Shown here in pieces: positions 41,542 through 53,914 of a stretch of DNA of 64,000 nucleotides. The DNA is from Cristatella mucedo (taxonomy: Eukaryota > Bryozoa > Phylactolaemata > Cristatellidae), in NCBI GenBank assembly GCA_009760855.2, contig WPIO01000014.1, positions 6,607,501 to 6,671,500 of the forward strand, read 5' to 3'. Numbering within the stretch: the first letter of the stretch is position 1; each line of letters begins with the position of its first letter. The notes beneath the pieces are model-generated. The model saw only the letters and a list, made by a program, of their open reading frames with translations, made no database searches and had not been told where the DNA came from. The position numbers were made by a program, and so were the translations under genes.

Positions 41542-42130
41542 TTGTGGACCCCTTTGTTTGGCAGTCTGTTTGACCACTGTCCTCCTACCTGTGATATCCT
41601 TTTATTCGGAGATGGCAAGGACCATCGTTGCTATTCAATTCTAGATGAGCCTAATGAGCTTAGCTTGGAAGAACGGGATGCTTTAGCTTGGCACAGATTT
41701 GATTATAGCAAACACTGGCTGTCTTTCACACATTCCAATGCATGTTTCAGCAGTATAAAGGCCCTTTGGCCATTTCCCCAAATCTGTTGGTTTCAGCTTC
41801 TACACACTTTTCACCGAAAGCAAGCCAAGAACTGTGCGACCCCCTCCAGATTCAACTGCTTGTTTTGCCATCCTTTAGTTCATGGAGAACTTCCTGTGGC
41901 ATGGGCTATTATTGAACTATGGTTATTTGTGTGCCAGGAAAGAGATTCCTCTGTTTCTAAAAGGCAGAAAGACACAAAGGCTGCAGGGCACTAACATCAT
42001 CTCCCTATACAGAGGTTTAAGGACACCATTTTTAGGAAGAGATTTAGACACCCACACAGCAGGAGCCACTATGCTGCCTGATGTCATGAGCTCAAAAAAT
42101 CCATACAGTGCGTCTGGCTTTCTCACCCAA
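41542..42130 (+). other. Open stretch of unknown identity
   Basis: A 150-codon plus frame (41542-41994) and an overlapping 83-codon plus frame. Residue make-up is plausible for protein but no domain is recognised. Directly followed by a LINE fragment, so it may be part of an older element. Confidence 0.3.
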
Positions 42131-42224
42131 TGATACTGCAATCGAACCCTATAGGGTTGTTGCTGCTACTGCTGCTGCTGCTGCTCTGAGGCATGGATAC
42201 CATATCCACGTTGGTCAGAGCATT

Positions 42225-42870
42225 TGTGTCAATCCATCTCGACTTCTGCAACTAACTGCTTATAGGTCTACCGGCTGTGCAATTGAGGTGCTTACAGTTT
42301 ATGCAAACTCTGATGCCAGGCTTGTCTGTCATGAGCGTTGCAGTTGCCACATGCAATCACTTCCTGATAATCGACACTGGTTTCCAATCAAGCAGGGTAC
42401 TGACTTCTAATTTTTGATACTTACTCCTAATTTCCTTCGTTCTCTGGCTCCAGTTAATCTATCCGAACTACTCTCCAGCTAGGCTAGGCATCGTATCGCC
42501 AACTGTTTTTGACTACTATCGTTAGCCTATGCCTTTTAAACGTACCTAAAATCCTTAGGGGACATTGGCCTTTAGTTTGTATTTTCCTGAGGCCTGGAGC
42601 TCACTGCCGACTGACATCACGACATTCCCGAGTTGATAAATTCTAAAAAGAAGCTGAAACTGCTCCTGTTTCTCGTAGCATTCATTGGATCCTTGTGACG
42701 AGTCCATTGTATGTTATGCATGTGACATTATGCATGCTACCACTAACCATATTTGCAAGTTAACCTGTTCCATGTTACCACGAACCGAATCATGCATGTT
42801 GACACCGTGCATGTTAACATGGTCCCTTTACAGGATATGTCAAGTGCATAAATAAAGACTACATTGTCTT
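42225..42870 (+). mobile_element. LINE family B 3' part
   Basis: Matches the 57.8-58.2 kb coding end: cttgtctgtcatgagcgttgcagttgccac for LVCRERCSCH, then cctggagctcactgcc (AWxSLP). The 3' UTR has tgcatgctaccactaaccat as in 57.68 kb and 62.5 kb. Ends near aataaagac. Confidence 0.78.
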
Positions 42871-43914
42871 ATGGTGCTAATCACTGTATTGTTTGTATCA
42901 TAATCATTTTCGTTATCATTTTCTGATAAATATTGCACCCAAGCTGGTCAATATTGGCTACCACGTGCGTGTGACAGTGTAGATAATTCAACTAATGCAT
43001 CCTGTCATCGGTCAAAGTGCCTCCACCTTCAGCAGACCTCTGGAGAAACTTAATACACAACTTAATTCAACTAAAGAATTGCAATATTGTGAGACCCTAC
43101 AGCTGAAGGAATCCTTGTCACATTCAGTCATCAGAAGTTTTTGAGGATTTTCTACAACAATGGTGAAAAAACTGAAATTAGGAAGAAGCATGCGATCATA
43201 ACGGCTTAAAGTGACAGTACTCGGTCTGCTGAGTACCAGAAATTGGGGTTGCTTGTAATTGAGCAGAAAGTGAGGTTACAGGATGTTCGGTAGCTTTAAC
43301 AACCTAATGGCCGAACAGTTGGCCAGATGTATAATGCACAGCACCGGGGCTCATCTTGGGCAGCCACTTGTGCAAGATTGGCTAGGCAAGTTGATTAAAT
43401 GCAGACTTGACCAGGCCTGCTGCTGGTCTGATTCAGGCAGGGGAATTTTAAAGGGGTCAGCAGGCCATGGTCCAATATCCTATCCCTTGGATATACAAGG
43501 GTATGTCGGGCAGTTGCTACCTTAAATTCCTCTTGAACCCTAATGTGGCAGGCTATTTCTGGCCCCTTATGGTCTTGGCCCTGCTCGGTCAAGATTGGAT
43601 TCCTCCGTGGAATCTCCACGTGGAGTCTCACTTCTTGCTCTTGCTGGCAGAAGCCTTTGGACGATTTGGGTTTTTCTCGAGCTTCAGCTTAGCCAGAACT
43701 TTTGCCTGATCTTTTGCCGTTGATCCCACAATAGCTTTTGCATTTTCTGTTCGCATTCATTAGTGGGCTGGCAGCGTCTCTAATGGTCTATGCAAGTAAT
43801 GGAAAGCTGATACCCGTGACAAGATGAGACTAAGTTACATGCCATGGCATATCCATTCTGCTGACCACGTGATGATGACCTGATTATCTTATGCTGCACT
43901 GGTGCCGGCTAGGA

Positions 43915-44148
43915 CATGTAGCATTGGACATCCTTTCCAGCCGCCTTGAGCTTCTACTTTCATGCTATACGCAACCTCAACTGCTCTCTTGACTCAGCTA
44001 TGCTTCGTACTTACTTTTTGCTGCGTAAAATGAAGTCTATTGGATTACAAACGCATATCGAAAGCCACTTAGGCTGTGAGCGTGATTTAAAAACTCTACC
44101 CGTATAGTCTTTGTGGGGTTACAGATGAAGGTACATTGCATTACATTC
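43915..44148 (+). mobile_element. LINE family A 3' end
   Basis: ctttccagccgccttgagct, ctcaactgctctcttgactc, gaaagccacttaggctgtg, tctttgtggggttacagatg and cattgcattacatt tail, which runs into a CA microsatellite. Confidence 0.85.
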
Positions 44149-44222
44149 ACACACATACACACACGCGCATGCATGCAAGCACGCAAACACACACACCCAC
44201 ACACACATACACACACACAATA
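44147..44222. repeat. (CA)n-rich microsatellite
   Basis: cacaca with catgcatgcaagc interruptions, starting exactly where the LINE family A tail ends. Confidence 0.9.
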
Positions 44223-46378
44223 GCACAATGCTGAAGCACAAACGTATGCACATGTTCAACACATGCACACACGTTTAGGTATGTATACACATAGGATTCT
44301 TACTCATACGACTGCATGTATTATGTAATAAAGTATTAAAACACTTTTATCATGTGTTAGAACAAACTCGATAACTAAGAAAGGCTAAGGACCAGCAACT
44401 GCATCAAGTGCATACGAGCTGGAGGTACCGATAGGCTATTGTGAGCTGACAGCTAAAATGACAGGCCAGCATGCAACGGCTTTCTCTTTGCATGCAGCTT
44501 TGCATGTGTAGCCATGTGCTTGCTCCATGTCGACGTGAGGTGCATCCCCGTCGATAGGCTTTTTTTTCTAGTGATCTTAAACTTGGCGCGATTGGACCAG
44601 CTCGACCGGAATTCGTGTCTGGTTGCCCACTGACCATGCTGCAGGCACGAAGCCAGTGCCGCTGAGTGGCAGCGACCACAGGGAGGCAGCCTGTTGTGCT
44701 GGCTAGACGCATTCTGAAAGCCTGCCCGAGGCAGTGACCCTAGCAGTGCTGAGCCGATGATGCAAAACGGGTGCCCCTCCACATGCACCCAAGGAAGTCG
44801 GCTCTTGTATTTCAGGCACAGGCACAGTCAGTCGTCAGCATACAGGTGCGCAGACAGATGCATGCTGTTGCATAGTCGAATCGCTGTGAACTAATCACTG
44901 ATTGACTGCCAGTGAGAGGAAGCAGCTCTGCCTAGTACCCAGACATCAGCATCAGCTTAGCCCACTGCTTGGCAGCAGTGTGCACAGTGATCACCGTGAT
45001 GGTGTGAACAGTGATCACAATGATCAATCACAGCATCAACTTGATCACAGTGATTGCCACCCTTAGCAGCATGTGACCATTGGCCGTCAGCTGGTCCTGG
45101 GCTGCCTGGTCTGCTTCCGTACTGCTACAAGCTTCGGCTACTCGGCATGCTGCAGCCACACAGAGCACTTGCAGCACAGTGCCGCAGCCGTGAGGTGGGT
45201 TTTGGTCAGCGTCACCTACCGAACAAGCGGCAGCCACACTTGGTCGTTCTCAGACGTAGACTCCATCGAGTTAACGTTTACAGCACAGCCCAGCTGGAAG
45301 CTGTTTGCCAGTGGCGCTACGTGCACGACTTCTCAGGAGCGCTCTTCGAGGCAGAGTGAGCCGGATTCAGCAGAGAGCAGTGCACTCAGAGAGCCGTGCC
45401 ACAATCTTCCCCGCCGGGCTGATTTCGATGTAGCGCACCGATGCATTTCAAAATGCCAGTGCCCCCCCCCCCTCGGTCTCGTGAAGGCATTCCTGCGAGC
45501 CCTGACATTCAGGGCTCTTATTTAGCCAGTTCAGCATATGCATGATTTCGAGGGACTGTTTGTCTCTGTGTGTCAACGTGCGTGGACATGCTGGGCTTCC
45601 GTTCAGCATGTTCATTATATACCTGTGTACGAGTGGGTGTGTGTGTATAGATGTGTGTGTGTGTATTTGTTTGTGTGGATCCCTGCGTGCTCTTGTGCCA
45701 GCCTGTGGAGGACACTTACCAGTTAGCATGGAACTTTCGCCTGCAGTTTCATTCGTCACTCGCGGAGCGACAGCAAGCAAAGGTCCTCATTGGGGCGCCT
45801 GCTTACCACCGGATAAATACATTTTCGTTTATTCTTTCGACAGCAACGTCGTGTGGGGGAATGTCGTGTATGGCTGAAGGGGTTGGTAGCTAACCCCCCC
45901 CCAACCCCCTATAGGATGTATCTCCCTCACAGAACATTTATTGATATTTCTCAAATACTAATGGAACGATTGGCATGCATATTGACAAAAACAATAAAGG
46001 CAACATTATCTCTGTTTTGATGTAACCATAGCTGTTGTGATGACCTTCTGATGACCTGTGAAGCTCAAGTCGTGTTTTTCCTTGTTTTAAAAAATGGCTT
46101 TTTGGGCAAAGTCAACCGTTTTGAGACCATGCACTGCAGAAATAGGCTAATGTCGTCAAAAGATTCAGGACACTTGGTTCTAATGGATTCCATATCTAAA
46201 AATAAAATAAAAGAATTGATTTGACATGTCAACTTTACATGAATCTGCAACATCAAGGTCAAGGACTTTAAGGACATAACCAGCTATACTCACGACATCG
46301 ACAGTCATGAAACCAGGCAGCCCTTTAAAATGGCCAACGTCTGACTGTCCCCTTCGAATACAAATGACCATCTCAAAA

Positions 46379-46512
46379 GATTGGCTTAAAAAGATAGATT
46401 CCTACTAAGCTGAATGAGGCAAGCATAGACAACAAAATGTCAAAAGATTGGCATAGAAAGATAGATTCCGACTAGGCTGAATGAAGCAAGTCTAGACAAA
46501 AATACGTGTAAT
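46379..46512 (+). repeat. Tandem duplication, 67-bp unit
   Basis: gattggcttaaaaagataga (46379) and gattggcatagaaagataga (46446) start two units that stay alignable through tagacaacaaaat and tagacaaaaatac. Confidence 0.9.
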
Positions 46513-47507
46513 TGACCATCAGGTGAATACTCATTAGAAACAACATTAGATGATGCTAACTTATTAAAGACCACGAGCAGCACATTCTCGTGAACAAAAA
46601 AAACGTTATCGCAAAAATTGGTGTTGCCAACTATCTGACAAAGGTGCATGTAAGACCATATAATTAACAGCCATTACTAAGTAATTACATGAGCATCTTT
46701 AGACCATTCATGTAACAACTAATGGAATGCCTAACGATAGCACTGGAAGAGTTACATACTTGCTTAGACTTGCTTCAACGATCTTAGCAAAAAAGCTGGG
46801 CAATGGTTCAGCACAGTGTTTTGACCAGCCGAGTAACCTTAGCCAGCCAGTGCTTCCGGGGCTCACCTCAGATGGATGGGATGCAGTCTACCCGTGAAAT
46901 ATCGTGTGGTAAGTTGATTTGAGAAATACAGACCGTGCACATAAGCCTATAGCTGGACAAGGGCACTGCCGAAATGACTCGTGGCTGGCAGAAGACCATT
47001 GCTAAGATTGACTGTCCTGGTTAGGCTCGTCATTTTAATCCGGTCATCTAAGGAGTAGCCGAACGATAGAGTTTTGACCAGCCAAGGAACCTCGGCCAGT
47101 TAGAGTGACACATTCAAATTACTGTGATGCATAAGCTTGTCACATGCTGTTCCTGAGTCTGGCAGTGACCTCGAGCAGCAGCAACTCAAGAGCTGGGAGC
47201 TCTGCTGGGTTCGCCTAAGCTCTTGTAGCAAAGCATGAATAGGACAAAGCTAGGTAGGTTGTAGGCCACCACCAGCACCAGGAGCCGCCCACTAGAGCTA
47301 AGACCACGGTCTTAACCAGCCACTAGTCATCCAAATGGCCAACCAGCCTTGATGTAGCAAAAGTTTGGGTTATAAATGAGTCCATTCGTGAAAAAATAAA
47401 ACTTACGTTTTAAATAATTCTATTCTTAGCCTATGCTTATACTCTCTTTTCCACTTGTCTGCAATGCTACACGGCAAGGCATTGCATGATGAGATTTCAC
47501 TTTAGTT

Positions 47508-47635
47508 AGCTCATTCAATAGCCTCATTTATTTGGCAGCTAAAGAGCCTTTGCCTTACTGGCTATCGCTGCCGCTCTCAGTGGGCAATAAACAATCGCCT
47601 ACTGCAGGACTCGAACCCATTACCCTGGGCTAAGA
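47508..47635 (-). mobile_element. SINE family 1, truncated
   Basis: Reverse complement: gcccagggtaatgggttcgag and tcctgcagtaggcgattgttt, then ccagtaaggcaaaggctc and aaatgaggctattgaatgagct. The head is missing or replaced. Confidence 0.7.
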
Positions 47636-47902
47636 TCTAGAGGCAGGTGGATACAAATCCTTAGCTGCTTCGAGTGAAGCTCCCCTCTACTAATGTATCA
47701 CTTTCTCTTAATTTCTACCACGGCCATGTGGCTACAAGCCCAATGGCCTAGTGGTTGCACAAAGCTTAATGAGACAGACCAGAGCCTGATTGTGGCATCA
47801 ACTGATTAATGGTCGATCGAAAGCATCCCTAAGCACAGGAAGGTCTCCAACTAAGCTAAAGCTGTGCTACTCAGTGAAAAAGGCTGCGTGTGGTTGTGTA
47901 TT

Positions 47903-47905
<3 letters not shown>

Positions 47906-47991
<86 letters not shown>
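47906..47991. repeat. (TG)n microsatellite
   Basis: About 85 bases of pure tg. Confidence 0.98.
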
Positions 47992-48501
47992 CCGACGTAC
48001 GTGTATGTTTGTACGTGTGTGCACGCAACATGTATGTATGCATGTTTAAGTGCCTGCGCATTTGATGCTGCAGTGAGACAGCGGAGCTCCGTGCTCTAAT
48101 TAGCACGATGCAATCCCGTATGTGTCTTTCTCGTGAAGCATTCATTTTAGTAGCTCTCACTTTTTGCATAGCTGATATTGCTTGCCACGAGTTTTCTTCA
48201 TCTTCATCTGAGTGTTTGCAATTGTTGCCACAGTGACTCTCATGCCCTGCGTTTGAAGCACTGCCACTGGATGTCAATGAAGCACATGCTGTATAGGATG
48301 GCACGAAATGTCAAAGACGTGTAGTGTGACGCAGGATTGCAAGCTGATTCTACAGATAGCTAAGCAATGGTTGTTAAACGCATGGTGGACATATCGACCA
48401 TAGAAGCCACACTCGTGCAGCTGTTGCCAGGCTAGCATATCTCGCACGTGACGTTTCTCCAAGGAGGCGAGTCTTTGGACACCTGAGACCTGCGAAGTGC
48501 A

Positions 48502-48502
<1 letters not shown>

Positions 48503-48573
<71 letters not shown>
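48503..48573. repeat. (AT)n microsatellite
   Basis: About 70 bases of at with one gt step in the middle; self-complementary and able to form a cruciform. Confidence 0.97.
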
Positions 48574-48578
<5 letters not shown>

Positions 48579-50404
48579 AGCCCACGCCCTCAAGCCCCCG
48601 GAGCAGCAGGAGCCTGCCGACTGACTCGTGGCTGCCGTCGGCACTTCCTGTGCAATGTATTTCCCTTGTTCGGTTATATTGACAGGACCTAGGTGGGCAA
48701 GCTTTATAAATGCCTCTCCGAAATGACTGCAGTCATAACCACACTGTGAATCACTGAGGCTGTGGCTCATGCAGAAGCTCTAGCCGGCCGTAGCTCCATC
48801 AAGCTCCGAGCCACTAATTGGCAGTGGTAAAAGCCGCCAAGGAGGAAAATGCAGGCAACAGCCAGTGCACTAAGCACACTTCACTGGTACAAAGCAACAA
48901 TAATGGCCGATCAATGAATGCCCACAAGCATTGATTATTTGCCCGGGTAACATCTTAGACCACACGAGTGTCATGAAATCGAGGCCGTAAGTGGGGTGTG
49001 ATCAAAAGCACATAAGCATGCTCACCTGATTCGATAGCAGCCGTTTTTTGCTGTCCGAGGGCAGGCAGCTGCTGATTCCTTTGGAAAGGAATGGCCGTGG
49101 CGGCTTTTGGCACCTCTGGAGTTTCGGCAGAAATAAATTTCACGAGCTTTGTGTGCTCTTTATCTTAACAGCTGCAACTAATAGTGTAACATCTGCAGCC
49201 CCATAGTCAGCCAATCACTATTCAGATTCCAACGAGTGATTCCAATGAAACTTAACAGCAAAGGAGCGAGCATACTGTTTTCTTTGTTCGGGCGTGCAAC
49301 AAGTCATCATCAAGCAGCAGCGGAGGCAGAGCATGAATTTCATCTGCCATTTCCAAGCACCATTAGCAGCCGATCGTGCAAAGGGGGGTGATGCCTTTGA
49401 GCTAATGCTTACCTGCACTTGGAACGGAAGTATGGGCTTGCAGTGACAGCCTTGCCTGCGGCTCACTGTGGCCACTCGGCAGAGGCTGAAGCTGCCCTGG
49501 CAGAAGGGGCCCGTGATGCTAGTTTTCATCCACGACCTGCACGTAGACACGACAGCAGCTGCAGTCGTACGATGCCGGCAACGGTAAATAATGGTTACGC
49601 GCGTGCAGCCAATAATCAGGCTCTTGCAAATGCTAAGCTTAGACTCATTGGCATCCCTGACTTACTGCCAGGGGATATGCACTGCGCTCTGACTTCCTGC
49701 ATCCAAAGAAGCGATGCTCCTGATACAACTGCCTCCACAGCAGCCGCCACCACAATTACTAATGCCACGGTGAAGCAGCCCTCACCAGAGCCAAGGCGCA
49801 GCACGCAGCGGCGGGCCGGCGCAGCGCCCCGGCGCCCCAGCACAGCGGCCGCAGCGCAGTGGCTCGGTGCAGCGGCTCGGCTCAGCGGCTCGGCTCAGCG
49901 GCTCGGCGCAGCGCCGCGACGCAGCGGCTCGGCGAAGCAGCCGGCGCCCCCGGCGGAGCGGCCGGCTGCGGTAGATACCCTAGCAGCTGCCACCCTTAGT
50001 GGCGCAGGAGCCTGGGCACAATCGATGTAGCAGTCGCCGTCGCCATCGCAACCACCGTCACAACTGACGTCACAGCTGACGTCACAGCCGCGGCAGTGCC
50101 TCCGCTGCAGTCGCAAACCGGCACAGCAGCGGTCGTCGCCATAGCAACCCGTGTCACAGCTAACGTAACGGCCACCGTCACTGCCTCTGGCGCCTGTGCA
50201 GCATCCGTCGCCAACCGGCGCAGCCACTACCATCACCATTGAAATTGCCACCGCAGCTGCTACAGAAGCCGCCACCGCTGCCACTACCTCTGGCGCAGCG
50301 GCCAGCGCAGCAGCTGCCTTCGCCATCACAGCTGCCTTCAGCCACCGTCACTGCTGCAGCCATTGCCGCCACCGGGGCACCTCAACCAGACGGCCGTGGA
50401 ATTT

Positions 50405-50469
50405 AAAGAAAGGCCCTCGTTAAAGAAAGGCCCTCGTTAAAGAAAGGCCCTCGTTAAAGAAAGACCCTT
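50405..50469 (+). repeat. 17-bp tandem repeat, three full copies plus a partial
   Basis: Unit aaagaaaggccctcgtt repeated without change three times, then a diverged partial copy. Lies inside the GC-rich island. Confidence 0.95.
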
Positions 50470-50814
50470 GCTTGGTCGCCGGCTGAGTGCGCGCTCTAAG
50501 AGCGGACTCATCCGGCAAGTAGTGAAAGTCAAGCCGCCGCGGCTGCAGCAGCCGCCGCGAGCCGACGGCCACCGTCCGGCCCCCCCCCCCCCCGGCCACC
50601 GCGCCCTCCCCCCCCCCTGCAGCGACCGGCGCAGCAGCCGCTGTCACCATCGCATCTGCCGTCACCATGGCAACCGCCATCACAGCCGACGTCACAGCCA
50701 CCACCACTGCCTCCAGTGCCACAGCTGCTACTGCAGCAGCCACTGCGGGCACAGCAGCCAAATTACAGCCTCAGGCTTGGACAGGCCCGTTCTTTTTTTT
50801 CAAGCACGATTTTG

Positions 50815-50922
50815 CTTACCATTCAATTGCATTTCACTTTACAGCAAATGTAAAGCGCTTAGAGAGAGATTAAGTTCTCTGAGGGTGCTTTATCAAGTGA
50901 ATTATTATTATTATTATTGGAA
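50815..50922 (+). mobile_element. LINE family B 3' terminus inside the GC-rich island
   Basis: caattgcatttcactttacagc, aaatgtaaagcgcttagagag, agattaagttctctgagggtgc, tttatcaagtgaatt, then (att)n tail. Reverse orientation to the copies at 11.5, 20.0, 23.5 and 57.3 kb. Confidence 0.88.
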
Positions 50923-51494
50923 ACTGCCAAGCCGGCTGCCACTGCCACACCAGGACAGCAGCTGCCGCCACGGTCGCAGCCTTTACAGCAGCCGCCACAA
51001 TACAGCCACCACCACCGCCGGTGCAGCAGCCACCGCCTGCCATTGCAGCTGCCACCACAGCTGCAATGGCAACTGCAGCAGCAGCCCCTGCAGCCACCAC
51101 CACAGCTGGAGCTCTACTACAGCTACCACTGCTGCTGCCCCTGCACACAGTTGGGCTTCTGCAGATGGCTACTATTCGGGTGGATTTCTGCATTGCAAAA
51201 TTTAAGCATGCTGCTTCGCCAGAATTGACATGTCTCAATTGACCCTGATAAATAGGTCCAGTTTGCACTCATGCCTTGATGCAGGCTCTGCACCCACGGA
51301 ATGGTAGGATTCACAAATGCTTGAAAAACTAACCAATATCCCTGCATAAAAGTGCCATGCAAGTCTGCACAAGTGACACAAAGATGTTCTGCGATCAGCA
51401 CCAGACCTTGCAGGGTATAACTATGCCACATCCATTACAACTCGACTTAAACAGTGCTAGCAGAAGATAGGCAAGAAGATATACATAAAATACA

Positions 51495-51705
51495 GAATTA
51501 ATTTGCACAGAACCCTAAAAGAACTGAGTCTCAGTTCTCTTAGGGTCTCAGAGTCTCTCTATCCATGTGCTTCACAAGTGCCACAGGGCTTGATCCCACG
51601 ACCTTGGTCGTAAAGGTGAGCACTTTGACCTCGGTCGTAAATGTGAGCACTTTGAGCTCGGTCGTTAAAGGCGAGCACCTCAACGTCTGGGCCAAGCCAG
51701 GCTGA
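51495..51705 (-). mobile_element. SINE family 2 with internal tandem expansion
   Basis: Plus strand: aatttgcacagaaccctaaaag, ctccatgtgcttcac-like body, gtgccacagggcttgatccc (B-box region), then three head-region units, and aacgtctgggccaagcc (A-box region). Layout agrees with 34.80-34.93 kb except for the repeated middle. Confidence 0.65.
51598..51682 (+). repeat. Three tandem units of about 28 bp within SINE family 2
   Basis: Units start cgaccttggtcgtaaaggtg, acctcggtcgtaaatgtgag and agctcggtcgttaaaggcga, each ending gagcac(tttg/ctca). Confidence 0.88.
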
Positions 51706-51879
51706 TAATTCTGACAGTAATCACCAAATTTCAAGGATATATCTGTAACTCCACAAAATCTTGGTAATTAAGTGATTGCTGTGCAAGACAATTTTCTACA
51801 TAAACGATAAAATGACGATAAAACAGAACTGCTGCTCATAGGACACCCTAAGCCTGTTGCTGGAATGAAAGGCTTTGCT

Positions 51880-52045
51880 TTTCTAATAGGTGCTGCTGGT
51901 CTGTGACCTTGGCCCCCAAGTCATAGGTTCCAATCCTGCGGTGGGCAATACTTTATTAGCGCTGCAAGCAAGAAATCATGTGTTAGCCTTTAAGGCTCTT
52001 CTGTCGCTATACAGCAGAGGTAGCTAAATCAGCTAGTAGTTTTAT
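51880..52045 (+). mobile_element. SINE family 1, diverged
   Basis: gacctt-ggcccccaagtcataggttccaatcctgcggtgggc covers the middle and B box, then ctttaaggctcttctgtcgc, tatacagcagagg, and ctaaatcagctagtag. Confidence 0.75.
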
Positions 52046-52099
52046 CACCACATGGTCGGAATTGAGACGTTTTCTTCGACAACTGCCTAAATTTTGGAA

Positions 52100-52866
52100 G
52101 CTTTGTTAAGAAGACTGCTTCCACAGCAAGCCACCAAGTTCGATCAATCCGAGTCGAAACTTTCTTCCACGATGGCTTGCAAAGAATTTATCTAGCTCCT
52201 TAGTTCTATCTCGGCTAGATTCTTGTAATTTTTTCTTTTGGCTGGGCTACCAAAAAAGCCACTGGGCCACTACAACTGGCTATGAATATGGCTGCAGTGC
52301 TAGTTTATATATCCGAGAGTTTTGACTCTGTAGCTCCTTTGAGCTGAATGAGCTTTGATGGCTGCTGGTTGATCAGTGTATACAGAGCCAAGTTCTTCCC
52401 CTGACATACAAGGCCCGGCACCGATTGGCTCCTTCAAACTTAGCTGAACTGCTGCACCAACTTCAGCCTCCTCGTGCCCTCGGGTCCTATATGAACTATA
52501 AATTAGCTGTTCTATTTCTCTGCGTTAGAACTGCTGGTGAAAGAAGCCTTCGCTCTGCAGGTACTAGGCTGTGGAATATCCTTCCACAACTCTTATACAA
52601 CGACAACTACTCTCCTATTGCCGAATATCTCGCATCCTTGTCAGCGGTCCTGAGTTTCTATTTGCAAGCTACTCCCTATCTCAACTGCTCTCTTGACTCA
52701 GCTATGCTTTGTACTTTCCTTTTGTTGCGTAAGATGAAGCCTATTGGCTACCGAATGAATGCATACCAAAAGCCTCTTAGCCTATGAGTGTGCAATACAA
52801 ACTCTCTTGCCTAACACCTACATAGTCTTTGTGGTTTTGTGGAGTTACAGAGATACTTCACGTTAA
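52100..52866 (+). mobile_element. LINE family A 3' part, longest coding remnant of this family
   Basis: Contains 120 open codons: ELLHQLQPPRALGSYM, SLRSAGTRLWNILPQLLYND, then LNCSLDS. These correspond to the C-terminal end of CR1/L2 reverse-transcriptase proteins (RSAGxRLWNxLP). Then ctttgtggttttgtggagttacag and a decayed tail. Confidence 0.8.
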
Positions 52867-53914
52867 TTTAAATACTGTCGCTGAGCTAAAAAGCCAGTCG
52901 AATCCGTTCAACAGTTGAGAGCATGTGACATCGTTTTAATTTAAAACATAATGGAAATCCTTTTAGGTGAAAAACACATGTGAATAACGTGTGGTGTCAG
53001 TGGTCTATTGATCAGTTGTTTGACCAATCATTACAATAGCAATACAATATTTGACATCGGGTCTGGCTTACCAACGGTAGCGACAGAAGTCACTCAGCAG
53101 CCCGTCAGAAGCCTCATATTCAAAAGAGCTACAACTGGAATCAATGTTAAAGCATAGTGTCATAGGTCATGGGCGGTGTATGCCCCTTCTCATTTTCTGT
53201 GACTGATGATCCCCTATCAGGTCGCTGTTCACGACTCTTTTAAAAACTTTTTTTTAAAACACCCACACATTCAATATTTTAGTTTTTTTGAGAGCAGTTA
53301 TGCACATCAAAAATAGTATCGACAATACGACAGACAGTGTATTAGCAATTGCAGGAAGCAAAGCACGAGCACACGATCGCAGAGGTCGACCCTATACCCG
53401 GAGAATCGTGTGTATTATTGGGTTCGCTGTTCGTCGTCGGCTCGGTTCCTGACGGCGCAGGCTCCCATGGTACAGCGGACCCTATACACTTTTTCCGTTG
53501 AGAAGCTGACTGGTCGACTTCGTAGCTTCCGATGGGAAGTCGGCAGTCCGGACCGCCACCACGATATTGGTGACTTATAAGCCGAATACTCTCGGCTTTT
53601 AAGAAGCAAGACTCTCGTCCAACCAGGCTTTAGAGGAAGTCTTGGCGAAGACCCAGCAGCCACAACCGGTTCTACTAGTCAGTAGCACTAGCTACTGACC
53701 AATCATAGACGCCGTTCACGCCACGTCTACTTTGTTGCTTCGCTGGGAACGGTGGATGACTCGAACAGCGAAAGCGCCGATGCGTTCCTGGCGTATCCCT
53801 GTTTGTGGGACACACTGAGTTCGGAGTTTATGAATCAGATTTTGAGGCAGCGAACGATAAAAGCTGTGGTGGGCAGTATCGAAATTCGTCTGGTAAATAG
53901 AGCTTGAATGTAAG

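Larger units (their letters stand above)
49700..51135. repeat. GC-rich triplet-type low-complexity island
   Basis: Dense imperfect gcagc / gccacc / ggctcggc units: cagcggctcggc repeated at 49.86-49.93 kb, gtcacagctgacgtcacag at 50.06 kb, and gccgccacc-type blocks at 50.2-50.4, 50.6-50.77 and 50.94-51.12 kb. Long Ala/Thr/Pro/Ser-rich frames exist in several phases on both strands at once, as expected of triplet repeats rather than a gene. Two C-runs lie at 50580-50613. A LINE end interrupts it at 50.82 kb. Confidence 0.8.

Noticed and set aside
49419-50030. 203-codon Ala/Pro/Arg-rich plus frame and its 245-codon neighbour at 50468
   Set aside because: Frames are equally long on both strands and in several phases because of GC-rich triplet repeats. 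No domain, no codon-level conservation visible.
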